In this document: one piece after another, positions 1 to 8,485 of the stretch
Layout: each line of letters starts with the position of its first letter
Numbering within the stretch: the stretch's first letter is position 1
Source: an uncultured Sphingomonas sp.
GTDB taxonomy: Bacteria; Pseudomonadota; Alphaproteobacteria; Sphingomonadales; Sphingomonadaceae
Assembly: GCF_937871615.1 (NCBI RefSeq)
Contig: NZ_CALMPA010000045.1
Coordinates: 62,001-126,000 of the forward strand
Length of the DNA: 64,000 bases
Direction of reading: 5' to 3'
Notes under the pieces: model-generated
Told to the model about the DNA's origin: nothing
Databases searched by the model: none
What the model saw: only the letters and a program-made list of their open reading frames with translations
Position numbers and translations under genes: made by a program

Positions 1-305
1 AGGTGTATGAGAAGAACCGCTGGATAGCGCAGTCGCTCTACAAGGCGTTCGTAGAGGCGCAGCGGCTGAGCTACGAGCAACTGCTCGTCTCCGCCTCGCT
101 CAAGACGATGCTGCCGTGGCAGATCGCGGCGGTGGAGGATACGATCGCCACGATGGGCAGGGAATGGTGGCCCTATGGCATCGGCCGCAACCGCCACGTG
201 ATCGAGACGTTCACCCGCTATCACCACGAACAGGGCCTGTCGCCGCGTCGGCTGACGATCGAGGAGATGTTCGCGCCGGAGACGTTCGCGGAATTCAGGA
301 TTTGA
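1..305 (+). CDS. C-terminal fragment, 4,5-dihydroxyphthalate decarboxylase-like / substrate-binding-like protein (5' end outside window)
   Basis: The reading frame is already open at the window edge; only about the last 100 residues are present, so the GTG near position 3 is not a believable start. The motifs GIGRNRHVIETF and YHHEQGLSPRRL near the C-terminus match the end of the 4,5-dihydroxyphthalate decarboxylase family, which is related to periplasmic substrate-binding proteins (NMT1-like fold). In that family the end of the protein typically reads as a Tyr-His-His-Glu-Gln-Gly-Leu segment followed by a FAPET-like stretch, both seen here. The substrate cannot be inferred from this piece. 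It ends 21 bases before the convergent MarR-type gene, which could regulate an aromatic catabolic cluster lying to the left of the window. Confidence 0.6.
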   Translation, partial: VYEKNRWIAQSLYKAFVEAQRLSYEQLLVSASLKTMLPWQIAAVEDTIATMGREWWPYGIGRNRHVIETFTRYHHEQGLSPRRLTIEEMFAPETFAEFRI

Positions 306-326
306 TGCGGCCCACGCCGCTGGCCG

Positions 327-794
327 TCACTCGCCGATGTCCTCCGCGAGATTGCTGGTGACCAGCGCCAGCAGTTCGCGCAATGTCTTCACCTGTTCCT
401 CGGTCATGTTGCGCGTGGCGATCTCGTTGACCTCCGCGACATGGGGCAGCAATTGCGCCTCCAGTTCGCGCGCCTCTGGCGTGAGGAACACGTGCAGCCG
501 CCGCCGGTCCGTCGTGCTCTGTTCACGGCGGATGAAGCCCTTTCGCTCCAGGCCGTTCATCGCGGTTACCACCGTCGGCTCGTGGATGCCGACACGCTTG
601 CTCAGTTCGCGCTGCGTAACGCCATCGCGCGCCCATAACGCGCGAAGAAAACGCCACTGGCCCGCGGTTACACCATAAGGCTGGGTCCGCCGCTCAAGCG
701 ACCGCGTGAAAGAGCGAAACGCCATCCGCGTGAGATAGCCGATGCTGTTCGTCGTTTCCGCGTAGAAGCTGACGGGGTATTTTTTCTCGCTCAA
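327..794 (-). CDS. MarR-family transcriptional regulator
   Basis: A 155-residue winged-helix DNA-binding protein. The helix-turn-helix covers roughly residues 60-95 (TQRELSKRVGIHEPTVV) and the wing carries DRRRLHVFLT, the family's usual DxRxxxxxLT pattern. The C-terminal helix forms the dimer interface. The frame stays open far upstream, but that part is Arg-rich and unlike any MarR. I place the start at a TTG (792-794) because GGTGGA lies 5-6 bases upstream and the protein then has the usual family length. It diverges from the SulP transporter across about 170 bases and converges with the aromatic-decarboxylase-like fragment. MarR proteins commonly sense phenolic or aromatic ligands, which fits that neighbour, but the ligand and target are inference. 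Confidence 0.85.
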   Translation of the reverse strand: MSEKKYPVSFYAETTNSIGYLTRMAFRSFTRSLERRTQPYGVTAGQWRFLRALWARDGVTQRELSKRVGIHEPTVVTAMNGLERKGFIRREQSTTDRRRLHVFLTPEARELEAQLLPHVAEVNEIATRNMTEEQVKTLRELLALVTSNLAEDIGE

Positions 795-965
795 AGGAAC
801 TCCACCTGCTCCATGCCCGGCGCTTGACTTAGCGCGTCTTTGAACCCGAACGCAAAGATGCTGCGCGATAACCGCCGACGGGACCGATACAGCGCCGGGC
901 AAGCGAATACCTCTCAAACATCCCGACCGCTTGTCCTCTCCCGCGAAGCGAGTAGCGTTGCGCGC

Positions 966-2633
966 ATGACGCGATCGGACATTGTCGCCGGCGTTTCGGT
1001 GGCGGGATTGCTGCTTCCCGAGGCGGTGGCCTATGCCAGTATCGCCGGGCTGGAACCGGCGCGTGCGATCGTCGCCGCGATCGCCGGGTGCCTCGCTTAT
1101 GCGGTGTTCGGGCGGAGCCGCTTCGCGATCGTGTCGCCGACTTCCTCGTCCGCCGCGATTCTGGCGGCGGCGCTCGCCGCCATGCCGGGCGACGCGGCAT
1201 TGCGCGCCACACTGGCGACGGTGGCGGTGGCCTTCGCCGGCATATTGTTCCTGATCGCGGCGGCGCTGCGGCTGGGGGCATTGACCAGCTTTATCGCGCG
1301 CCCTGTGCTGCGTGGTTTCGCGCTCGGGCTCGCCATCACCATCATCCTGCGCCAATTGCCCGCGATCACCGGGGTGGAGATTGGCGGCGGCAATCTGCTG
1401 AAGCTGATCGGGGGGATATTCGGAAACATCGGCGAATGGCATGGCGCGAGCGTCGCCACGGGCCTGATCGCGCTGACGCTGCTGCTCGCGCTGCGCCGCA
1501 TCAGGGGGATGCCCGCCGCCTTCGTCGTGCTGGCGCTGGGCGTCGCCGCATCATTATTGTGCGATCTCCCCGCGCATGGGGTGAAGACGGTCGGCGAAAT
1601 CGTCATCGCGCCGCATCTGCCGAGCATCCCGGATCTGACTTTCGGGCAGGCGTCGCGGCTCGCCCAACTCGTCGTGCCGCTGGCGTTGATCCTGTTCGCC
1701 GAAAGCTGGGGCACGATGCGCGCGCTCGCGCTGCGTCACGGCGACACGATCGACCCCGATCGGGAACTGGCCGCGATCGGCGTGTCGAACCTCGCCGCGG
1801 CATTAGTGCAGGGTATGCCGGTTGGCGCCGGCTTTTCCGCCGGCTCGGCGAGCGAGAGCGCGGGCAGCGGCTCGCGCTGGACATCGGTGTTCGCCGGGCT
1901 CGCGCTGGCGGCGCTGGCATGGCTGGGCCGACCGGCGATCGCGCATTTGCCGGATGCTGTGCTGGCGGCGGTGGTGATCGCCGCCCTCACCCACGCATTG
2001 TCACCCGCGCCATTTGCGCATCTGTGGAAAATCGGTCGCGACGAAATCGTCGCCTTCGCGGCTGCCGCGTCGGTGCTGGCGTTCGGCGTGCTCGATGGGA
2101 TGCTGGTGGCGATCGGCCTGTCGCTCGCCGCGCTGATCCAGCGCATGGCCGCGCCCTATGTCGCCGCGCTCGGGCAACTCGACGGCGGCCACGATTTCGT
2201 CGATCTCGCGCGCCATCCGGAAGCGAAGGCGGTGCCGGGCGTGACGATCCTGCGCCCCGCGCAACCATTGTTCTTCGGCAACGCGGAGCGCGTGTTCGGC
2301 ACGGTGGAGCGCAGGCTCGGGGGCGATCGCGCGCTGGTGCTGAGCCTTGAGGAAAGCAGCGATTTCGACAGCACCGCGCTCGATTGCCTGATCGAATTCG
2401 ACGGAAAGCTGAAGCGGGGCGGCATCCGATTGCAGCTTGCGCGCGTTCACGATCACATCCGCGATCTATTCCGCCGCGCGGGGCAGGAAACGTTGATCGC
2501 CCGGAGCAGCTTCAGCGTCGCGGATGCGGTGATGACGATCAGAGGGAATGGTAATGCAGGAATGTCAGCCCTTTCTCCGTCCAACCCCGATCACGGACCT
2601 GCGCCCGACGCAGATGACCGTCGGCCTGCGTGA
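966..2633 (+). CDS. SulP-family inorganic anion transporter (C-terminal STAS domain)
   Basis: A 555-residue inner-membrane protein of the SLC26/SulP family, which moves sulfate, bicarbonate or dicarboxylates. The N-terminal LLLPEAVAYASIAGLEP segment is the family signature near the substrate site. About ten to twelve hydrophobic segments follow, up to roughly residue 410. A cytoplasmic STAS domain occupies about residues 420-520. I start at the ATG at 966 because the upstream in-frame stretch is polar and unlike a SulP N-terminus. The last 80 bases overlap the start of the ParB-like gene in another frame; the tail after the STAS domain (residues about 535-555) is Pro/Asp-rich and probably disordered. 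The substrate cannot be read from sequence. Confidence 0.88.
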   Translation: MTRSDIVAGVSVAGLLLPEAVAYASIAGLEPARAIVAAIAGCLAYAVFGRSRFAIVSPTSSSAAILAAALAAMPGDAALRATLATVAVAFAGILFLIAAALRLGALTSFIARPVLRGFALGLAITIILRQLPAITGVEIGGGNLLKLIGGIFGNIGEWHGASVATGLIALTLLLALRRIRGMPAAFVVLALGVAASLLCDLPAHGVKTVGEIVIAPHLPSIPDLTFGQASRLAQLVVPLALILFAESWGTMRALALRHGDTIDPDRELAAIGVSNLAAALVQGMPVGAGFSAGSASESAGSGSRWTSVFAGLALAALAWLGRPAIAHLPDAVLAAVVIAALTHALSPAPFAHLWKIGRDEIVAFAAAASVLAFGVLDGMLVAIGLSLAALIQRMAAPYVAALGQLDGGHDFVDLARHPEAKAVPGVTILRPAQPLFFGNAERVFGTVERRLGGDRALVLSLEESSDFDSTALDCLIEFDGKLKRGGIRLQLARVHDHIRDLFRRAGQETLIARSSFSVADAVMTIRGNGNAGMSALSPSNPDHGPAPDADDRRPA

Positions 2634-3168
2634 GGTCGCGCGCAAGCGACGCGACTGGGAGGAGCAATCCAGGGGCGCCGACGAGGCATTCCTGTCCCAC
2701 CACCTTGTCCCCGCCGTGATGGGGCCAAAGCAGCGGCCCTGGCTGATCGACAACCACCACCTCACGCTCGCGCTGCACGATGCCGGCCAGAAAACCGTGC
2801 TGGTGCATATCGTCGCCGATCTGAGCCACCTGCCGCACGACATGTTCCTGACGGTCATGGACAATCGCAACTGGCTCCATCCTTTCGATGCGAAGGGCGT
2901 GCGGCAACCGGCGGAGGATCTGCCGAAGAAGGTGACGAAGCTGATCGACGATCCCTATCGCTCGCTCGCGGGCGAGCTTCGGCGGGCGGGCGGCTATGCC
3001 AAGGACGACACGCCTTTTTCCGAATTCCTGTGGGCGGATTATTTGCGCCGCCATATCAAGCCCGCGCTCGTCGCCGGCGATTTCGACGCCGCCGTGAAAC
3101 AGGCGCTGAAGGCGGCGCGCAGCGCCGATGCGTCATATCTTCCCGGCTATGCCGCGCCGCACGGCTGA
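2554..3168 (+). CDS. ParB-like nuclease-superfamily protein (ParBc_2 type)
   Basis: A 204-residue protein. The opening LRPTQMTVGLREVARK, then HLVPAVMG and PWLIDNHHLTLAL, match the 'putative ParB-like nuclease' family, a small single-domain relative of the ParB/sulfiredoxin fold that is unrelated in context to chromosome partitioning. No helix-turn-helix or CTP-binding ParB motif is visible. AGAGGG at 2541-2546 is about 7 bases before the ATG at 2554, which I prefer over the ATG at 2548 with almost no spacing. The gene begins inside the SulP reading frame, so the two are probably translated together. Function is unknown; a link with anion transport is only suggested by the overlap. Confidence 0.75.
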   Translation: MQECQPFLRPTPITDLRPTQMTVGLREVARKRRDWEEQSRGADEAFLSHHLVPAVMGPKQRPWLIDNHHLTLALHDAGQKTVLVHIVADLSHLPHDMFLTVMDNRNWLHPFDAKGVRQPAEDLPKKVTKLIDDPYRSLAGELRRAGGYAKDDTPFSEFLWADYLRRHIKPALVAGDFDAAVKQALKAARSADASYLPGYAAPHG

Positions 3169-3206
3169 TACGCGTTGAACCCGCCGTGCCATCATCGCAT
3201 GAAGCC

Positions 3207-3881
3207 ATGATGAGATTGCTGATCGTCGAGGACAATATCGAGCTTGCGCATGCGATGGCCGACGCGTTCGCGCGCCGCCATATGCATTGCGACATCACGC
3301 ACGATGCGGGCGATGCGGAAATCCTGATCCGCACGACGCGCTACGCGCTCATCATCCTCGATCTCGGCCTGCCCGACGAGGACGGACTCGATCTGCTGCG
3401 CCGGCTGCGCACGGCGCGCCACAGCGAACCGATCCTCGTCGTCACCGCGCGGGGCGAGGTGGAAAACCGTATTCGCGGGCTGAGCGCCGGGGCGGACGAT
3501 TATATGTCCAAGCCGTTTCATTTCGACGAGCTTCACGCCCGCGTGCTCGCGATCCTCAGGCGCGATTCGGGATATAAGGATCGCCTGTTGCGTGCCGGCG
3601 GGCTGGAGCTGGACACCGAGGCCCGGCAATTCCGCGTCGACGGCGCGCCGCTGGAATTTTCGGTGCGCGAGGGGGAGTTGCTGGAATTGCTGATGCGGCA
3701 GCTCGATCGCGTGGTGCCCAAGCGTGTGCTTGAGGATCAGTTGTTCGGCGCGGGCGATTCGCTCGGATCGAATGCGGTGGAGGTTTATATCCACCGCATC
3801 CGCCGCCACCTGAAGGATGCCGGGCTGGCGCTTACCGTGCAGACGGTGCGCGGCGTTGGCTACATGCTGCAAACCAACTGA
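3207..3881 (+). CDS. OmpR-family response regulator
   Basis: A 224-residue two-component regulator. The receiver domain has the acidic pair E8-D9, the phospho-acceptor D52 (IILDLGLPDEDG) and the conserved Lys in YMSKPF near residue 102. A winged-helix DNA-binding domain follows from about residue 130, with SVREGELLELLM and the recognition stretch GSNAVEVYIHRIRRHL. Two adjacent ATGs (3207, 3210) are possible starts. No sensor kinase sits beside it: the next gene is convergent and belongs to the metal-efflux operon. Regulators of this subtype (CusR/CzcR/TctD-like) often control RND efflux, so it may act on that operon, but that is inference from position. The nearest kinase in the window, at 9952, is of the HisKA_2 type that usually partners with other regulators. 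Confidence 0.9.
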   Translation: MMRLLIVEDNIELAHAMADAFARRHMHCDITHDAGDAEILIRTTRYALIILDLGLPDEDGLDLLRRLRTARHSEPILVVTARGEVENRIRGLSAGADDYMSKPFHFDELHARVLAILRRDSGYKDRLLRAGGLELDTEARQFRVDGAPLEFSVREGELLELLMRQLDRVVPKRVLEDQLFGAGDSLGSNAVEVYIHRIRRHLKDAGLALTVQTVRGVGYMLQTN

Positions 3882-3890
3882 ACATCGTCC

Positions 3891-5318
3891 TCAGCGCGCC
3901 GTCACCGGCGTGCCACATGCCTGAAACAGCGCTACCGTATCGGTGAGCCGCGCGGCGACCGCCTGAATGCGCTGGACCGACGCCTGCGATGCCGCCGACG
4001 ATGCACCGCGCAGCGCCAGCGCGCCGACCGCGCCAAGCTCCATCTGCCGCCGCGTCATCGCCAGCGTGCGGCTCGCGGCGACATCCGCGCGGGTCGCGGC
4101 ATCGAGCGCGGCGGCATCGTTGCGCAGGCCGGAAAGCGCGTCGTCCACATCGAGGAACGCCTGCAACGCCGCGGCGCGATATTGCGCCTTGGCGGCATCG
4201 AGCGCCGCCTCCGCCGCGCGTTGCTTGTGGCGCAGTTCACCCGAATGGAACAGCGGCTGGGTAACCCCGCCGATCAGCGCGAAGAACGGATTGCCGCTCG
4301 CGAACATGTCGAAGAAGCGCGTGGAGGAGCCCCCCGCCGCGCCGCTGAGCGTGATCGCGGGCAGGCGCGCGGCGATGGCCGCGCCTACATCCGCTGCGGC
4401 GCCGCGCATCTGCGCCTCCGCCGCGCGCACATCCGGTCGATGCGCGACGATATCACCGGGCAGCGAAACCGGCAGATCGGTGGGCAGATGCAAATCGTCG
4501 ATCGTCGGGAGATCGGGCAGCGCCGATCCCGCCGGTCGCCCGAGCAAGGTGAGGATCAGGCCTGCCTGATGATCGCGTTGCCGCTCCAGCGCCGGCAGCG
4601 TCGCCTCGACATTGGCAAGAACCGTCTGCTGCGCGGCAACGTCCACCAGCCCGACCTCGCCCAGCACACGGCGGCGTTCAAGCATTGCGACGAGCGCGCG
4701 ATCATCCTCTATCGCCTTGCGCGTGGCGGAAACCTGCGCATCGAGCGCAGCGCGCTCGATCACCGCGACGACGAGATTCGAGACCGCCGATATCCGCGCC
4801 GCATCCAGCCGATGCGCCGCGACCTCAGCCGCCGCGCGCGCCGAACGCACCGCATTGCGCCCCGTGCCGAACAGGTCGAGCGGATAGGCCACCGTCACCT
4901 GCGCGGTATGGAGCGTATAGAGCGTGAGCGCCTGATCGTTGAGCGGCGGCGACAGCACGTTCGAAACGCGTGTGCGCTCCGCCTGATAGCTCGCATCGAG
5001 CTGCGGCCCCTGCGCTCCGCTGGTGACGCGCGCCTGTTCCCGCGCCTGCCGGAGGTTCGCGTCGGCGGTCGCCAGATCCTCATTGTGCGCGAGCGCCAGT
5101 TGCACCAGCGCATCGAGCTTCGCGCTTCCGAACGCCTGCCACCAGCGATCGAGCGCGGGGGCACCGACCTCAAGCCGCTGCGCCGCGCCGCTGACGGGCT
5201 CGATCGTCGCGGATGCGCGCGCGGGCGGGAGCGGCACCTGCGTGCCAGGATGCGCAGGGGTGATCGTGCAGCCCGCCAGCAGTGCGGCCAGCGCGGATAT
5301 CGAAAGAACGCGCATCAT
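3891..5318 (-). CDS. Outer-membrane efflux lipoprotein of an RND pump (NodT/CusC family)
   Basis: A 475-residue TolC-like channel that carries efflux substrates across the outer membrane. It begins with a lipoprotein signal peptide (lipobox LLAGC, acylated Cys at residue 17). Two repeats of the outer-membrane-efflux domain follow (about residues 60-250 and 270-465), with long alpha-helical coiled stretches such as LAHNEDLATADANLRQARE and the family's LPGDIVAHRPDVRAAEAQMR region (starting with LPGDIVAHRPDVR). It is the last gene of the metal-efflux operon; its ATG overlaps the stop of the pump gene by four bases (ATGA). It converges with the orphan response regulator. Assignment to a tripartite metal pump follows from its neighbours. 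Confidence 0.92.
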   Translation of the reverse strand: MMRVLSISALAALLAGCTITPAHPGTQVPLPPARASATIEPVSGAAQRLEVGAPALDRWWQAFGSAKLDALVQLALAHNEDLATADANLRQAREQARVTSGAQGPQLDASYQAERTRVSNVLSPPLNDQALTLYTLHTAQVTVAYPLDLFGTGRNAVRSARAAAEVAAHRLDAARISAVSNLVVAVIERAALDAQVSATRKAIEDDRALVAMLERRRVLGEVGLVDVAAQQTVLANVEATLPALERQRDHQAGLILTLLGRPAGSALPDLPTIDDLHLPTDLPVSLPGDIVAHRPDVRAAEAQMRGAAADVGAAIAARLPAITLSGAAGGSSTRFFDMFASGNPFFALIGGVTQPLFHSGELRHKQRAAEAALDAAKAQYRAAALQAFLDVDDALSGLRNDAAALDAATRADVAASRTLAMTRRQMELGAVGALALRGASSAASQASVQRIQAVAARLTDTVALFQACGTPVTAR

Positions 5319-8300
5319 GCCGGCTCCATCGGCGTCTCATCGGCGTCGTCATGGCGCACCTGATGAATAACGCCGCCTGTATGGCGGGAAAAGCGCGCGA
5401 TCAGCACCGGCAGGACCATCATGATAAGGATCGGCGCCAGCGTCATCCCGCCGACCACGACCAGCGCGAGCGGCTTCTGCACCTGGCTGCCGATGCCCGA
5501 GGAAACGGCGGCGGGCAGCAGGCCGATCGCGGCGGCAAGACAGGTCATCACCACGGGGCGCAGGCAATGGCGCACCGTCACCGCGATCGCATCGTCGCGG
5601 GCCAGCCCCTCGTTGATCTGGGCGTTATAGGTGGAAACGACGAGGATACCGTCCATCACCGCGATGCCGAACAGGGCGACGAAGCCGATCGCGGCGGAGA
5701 TGCTGAACGGCGTGCCGGTCAGCGCCAGCGCCAGCACCCCGCCGATCAACGCCATCGGGATCACGCTGAATGCCAGCATCGTATCGCGGATCGAACCGAA
5801 ATTGGCGAACAGCAGGATGAGGATCAGCAGCAGGCTGATCGGCACCACGATCTGAAGGCGCGCCACCGCGCTGGCGAGATTGCCCAGTTCGCCCGCCCAT
5901 TCGAGGTGATAGCCCGGCGGCAGATCGACATGTTTCGCGATCCGCGCCTTCACCTCGTCCACCGTGCTGCCCAGATCGCGGCCACGCACGCTGAACTTGA
6001 TCGGGACATAGCGTTCCTGATGCTCGCGATAGATGAACGACGCGCCCGACGTGAGGCGGATCTTCGCCACTTCGGATAGCGGCACCTGGATCATGCCGTT
6101 GCCGCTGGGTGATGGCGCGCCGACGGTGATGCGATTGAGCGCCTCGATATCGTTGCGCTGCGTGGGATCGAGCCGCACGACGATCGGGAAATAGCGATCG
6201 GTGTCCTTCTCATAAAGGTTGGCGGTGGATTGCCCGCCGACCGCCGCCGCGATCGTCTGGTTGATATCGTCGGGCGCGAGGCCGTAGCGCGCCGCCGCCA
6301 CGCGATCTATGTCGATGCGGACGGTGGGCTGACCGAGCGAATTGGATACGCCAAGATCGGCGATGCCGCGCACCTGCGCCATCTGCGCCTTGATCTGCGC
6401 GGCGATCTTTTCCAGCGTTTCCAGATCGTTGCCAAACACCTTGATAGAATTGGCGCCCTTCACGCCCGAAGACGCCTCATCGACATTGTCCTGAATATAT
6501 TGCGAGAATTCGAAATCGACGCCGGGGTATTTGGCCTGCAATTTCTGTTGCAGTTCGGCGGTGAGCTTCTCCTTGGTCGCGCCCTTCGGCCAGTCCTCGG
6601 CGGGCTTCAGCGGCGCGTAGAATTCCGCGTTGAAGAAGCCGGTGGCGTCCGTTCCGTCATCGGGGCGGCCATGGGTGGAAACCACGCGCTCCACCTCCGG
6701 TCGATCGGCGATGATGCGGCGGATGCCGTTGACCACCGGCTGCCCCGCCTCAAGCGAGATCGACGCGGGCAAGGTGCCACGGATATAGAGGTTGCCCTCC
6801 TCCAGATGCGGCAAGAATTCCACGCCCAGCGCCCGCACCGCGAACAGCGAGGTGGCGAGCGCGAGGCTGGTGACGCCCACCGTCAGCACGCGATTGGCGA
6901 GCGCGAACGACACCGCCGGCTCGGCCAGCCGCTTCAGGTGACGGACCACCCATGTATCCACCTCGGCCAGCTTGTCCGGCAGCAGCAGCGCCGACAATAC
7001 CGGCGCGACGGTAACCGCCGCGACCAGCCCGCCCGCGATGGCATAGGCATAGGTCTTTGCCATCGGGCCGAAGATATGCCCCTCCACGCCGGTAAGCGTG
7101 AACAACGGCAGGAAGCTCGCGATGATGATCGCGGCGGCGAAGAAGATGCCCCGGCTCACATCGTTGGAGGCGTGGAGGATCGCGGAGAAGCGGTTGGCGT
7201 TGCTCGCGTGGATGCGGCCGCTGCCGATATCGTGCGATCGCTCCACCATCCGCCGGAAGATCGCTTCCACCATGATGACCGCCGCGTCGACAATCAGCCC
7301 GAAATCGAGCGCGCCGAGCGACAGCAGATTGGCGGATTCCCCCTCCAGGATCAGCACCAGCACCGCGACCGACAGCGCGAACGGGATCGTCACGGCCACG
7401 ATCAGCGCGCTGCGCAGATTGCCGAGGAACAGCCATTGCAGGATGAAGATCAGCGCCACGCCGGCGACGAGATTGTGCATCACGGTGTGCGTGGTGACGT
7501 TAATCAGGTTCGAGCGGTCGTAGATGCGCTCCAGCCGCACGCCGGGCGGCAGCACCCCGCCAGCGTTGATCGTCTCCACCTCTTTCTCGACCGCGCGGAT
7601 CGCCGGCATCGACTTGGCCCCGCGCTGCATCAGCACGATTCCCATGACGATATCGTCGTCCTTGCCGTCGCCAGCGATGCCGAGGCGCGGCATGTTGCCG
7701 ATCCTCACCGTGCCGACATCGCGCAGCAGGACGGGGACGTTGCCCGCCATGCCGACGAACGTATCGCGGATCGCATCGACCGACTGGATCAGCCCCACCC
7801 CGCGCACGATCGCGGCCTGTTCGCCGAAATTCACGGTCTGGCCGCCGACATTGCCGTCGCTCTTGCCGATCGCCGCCAGCACCTGCGACACGGTGATGCC
7901 GTGCGCGATCAGCCGGTCGCGATCGAGTTGCACCTCATAAGTGCGCAGCTTCCCGCCCCAGCCGGTGACATCAACCACGCCGGGCAGCCGCTTGAAGCGG
8001 CGTTGCAGCACCCAATCCTGCAATGTCTTCAGGTCCATCACCGAATAGCCGGGCGGGCCGACCACGCGATAACGATAGATCTCCCCGATCGGGCTGGTCG
8101 GCGAAATCGTCGGCTGCGCGCCGTTCGGCATCGGCGGGATTTGCGAGAGGCGACCGAGCACAAGCTGCTCCGCCTCGCGGAAGGTCACGTCGTAGCTGAA
8201 CTGGATCTTCACGTCGGAAAGGCCGAACAGCGAGATCGAGCGCACCGCCTTGATATGCGGCAGGCCGGCGATCGCCACCTCGATCGGTGTGGTGACGTTG

Positions 8301-8485
8301 CGTTCCATCTCCTCGGCGGACGTGCCGTTGCTTTGCGTCAGCACTTCCACCATCGGCGGAACGGGATCGGGATAAGCCTCGATATTGAGGTTCGCGAAGC
8401 CGACCGCGCCGGCCATGATGAGGCCGACGAGCAGCGTCAGCACGAGCATCCGCTGGCGCAGCGCCAGCTCTACCAGCCGGTTCAT
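5315..8485 (-). CDS. Heavy-metal efflux RND transporter (CzcA/CusA family)
   Basis: A 1056-residue inner-membrane proton-driven pump. It opens with one membrane segment (MLVLTLLVGLIMAGAVGFANL) and the HME-RND signature AYPDPVPPMVEV. Membrane segments 2-6 lie near residues 335-500 and include LDFGLIVDAAVIMVE, which carries the Asp of the proton relay and marks the heavy-metal subfamily. Two large periplasmic loops and a second membrane block (about residues 860-1040) complete the usual fold. I start at the ATG whose bases overlap the adaptor's stop (ATGA). The metal specificity (Co/Zn/Cd or Cu/Ag) is not settled by motifs I can see; the short Met spacing of CusA is not obvious. Together with the adaptor and outer-membrane channel it forms a complete tripartite pump. 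Confidence 0.93.
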   Translation of the reverse strand: MNRLVELALRQRMLVLTLLVGLIMAGAVGFANLNIEAYPDPVPPMVEVLTQSNGTSAEEMERNVTTPIEVAIAGLPHIKAVRSISLFGLSDVKIQFSYDVTFREAEQLVLGRLSQIPPMPNGAQPTISPTSPIGEIYRYRVVGPPGYSVMDLKTLQDWVLQRRFKRLPGVVDVTGWGGKLRTYEVQLDRDRLIAHGITVSQVLAAIGKSDGNVGGQTVNFGEQAAIVRGVGLIQSVDAIRDTFVGMAGNVPVLLRDVGTVRIGNMPRLGIAGDGKDDDIVMGIVLMQRGAKSMPAIRAVEKEVETINAGGVLPPGVRLERIYDRSNLINVTTHTVMHNLVAGVALIFILQWLFLGNLRSALIVAVTIPFALSVAVLVLILEGESANLLSLGALDFGLIVDAAVIMVEAIFRRMVERSHDIGSGRIHASNANRFSAILHASNDVSRGIFFAAAIIIASFLPLFTLTGVEGHIFGPMAKTYAYAIAGGLVAAVTVAPVLSALLLPDKLAEVDTWVVRHLKRLAEPAVSFALANRVLTVGVTSLALATSLFAVRALGVEFLPHLEEGNLYIRGTLPASISLEAGQPVVNGIRRIIADRPEVERVVSTHGRPDDGTDATGFFNAEFYAPLKPAEDWPKGATKEKLTAELQQKLQAKYPGVDFEFSQYIQDNVDEASSGVKGANSIKVFGNDLETLEKIAAQIKAQMAQVRGIADLGVSNSLGQPTVRIDIDRVAAARYGLAPDDINQTIAAAVGGQSTANLYEKDTDRYFPIVVRLDPTQRNDIEALNRITVGAPSPSGNGMIQVPLSEVAKIRLTSGASFIYREHQERYVPIKFSVRGRDLGSTVDEVKARIAKHVDLPPGYHLEWAGELGNLASAVARLQIVVPISLLLILILLFANFGSIRDTMLAFSVIPMALIGGVLALALTGTPFSISAAIGFVALFGIAVMDGILVVSTYNAQINEGLARDDAIAVTVRHCLRPVVMTCLAAAIGLLPAAVSSGIGSQVQKPLALVVVGGMTLAPILIMMVLPVLIARFSRHTGGVIHQVRHDDADETPMEPA

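Noticed and set aside
2541-2550. ATG at 2548 as start of the ParB-like gene
   Set aside because: Only one base separates it from the AGAGGG site; the next ATG (2554) has normal spacing.
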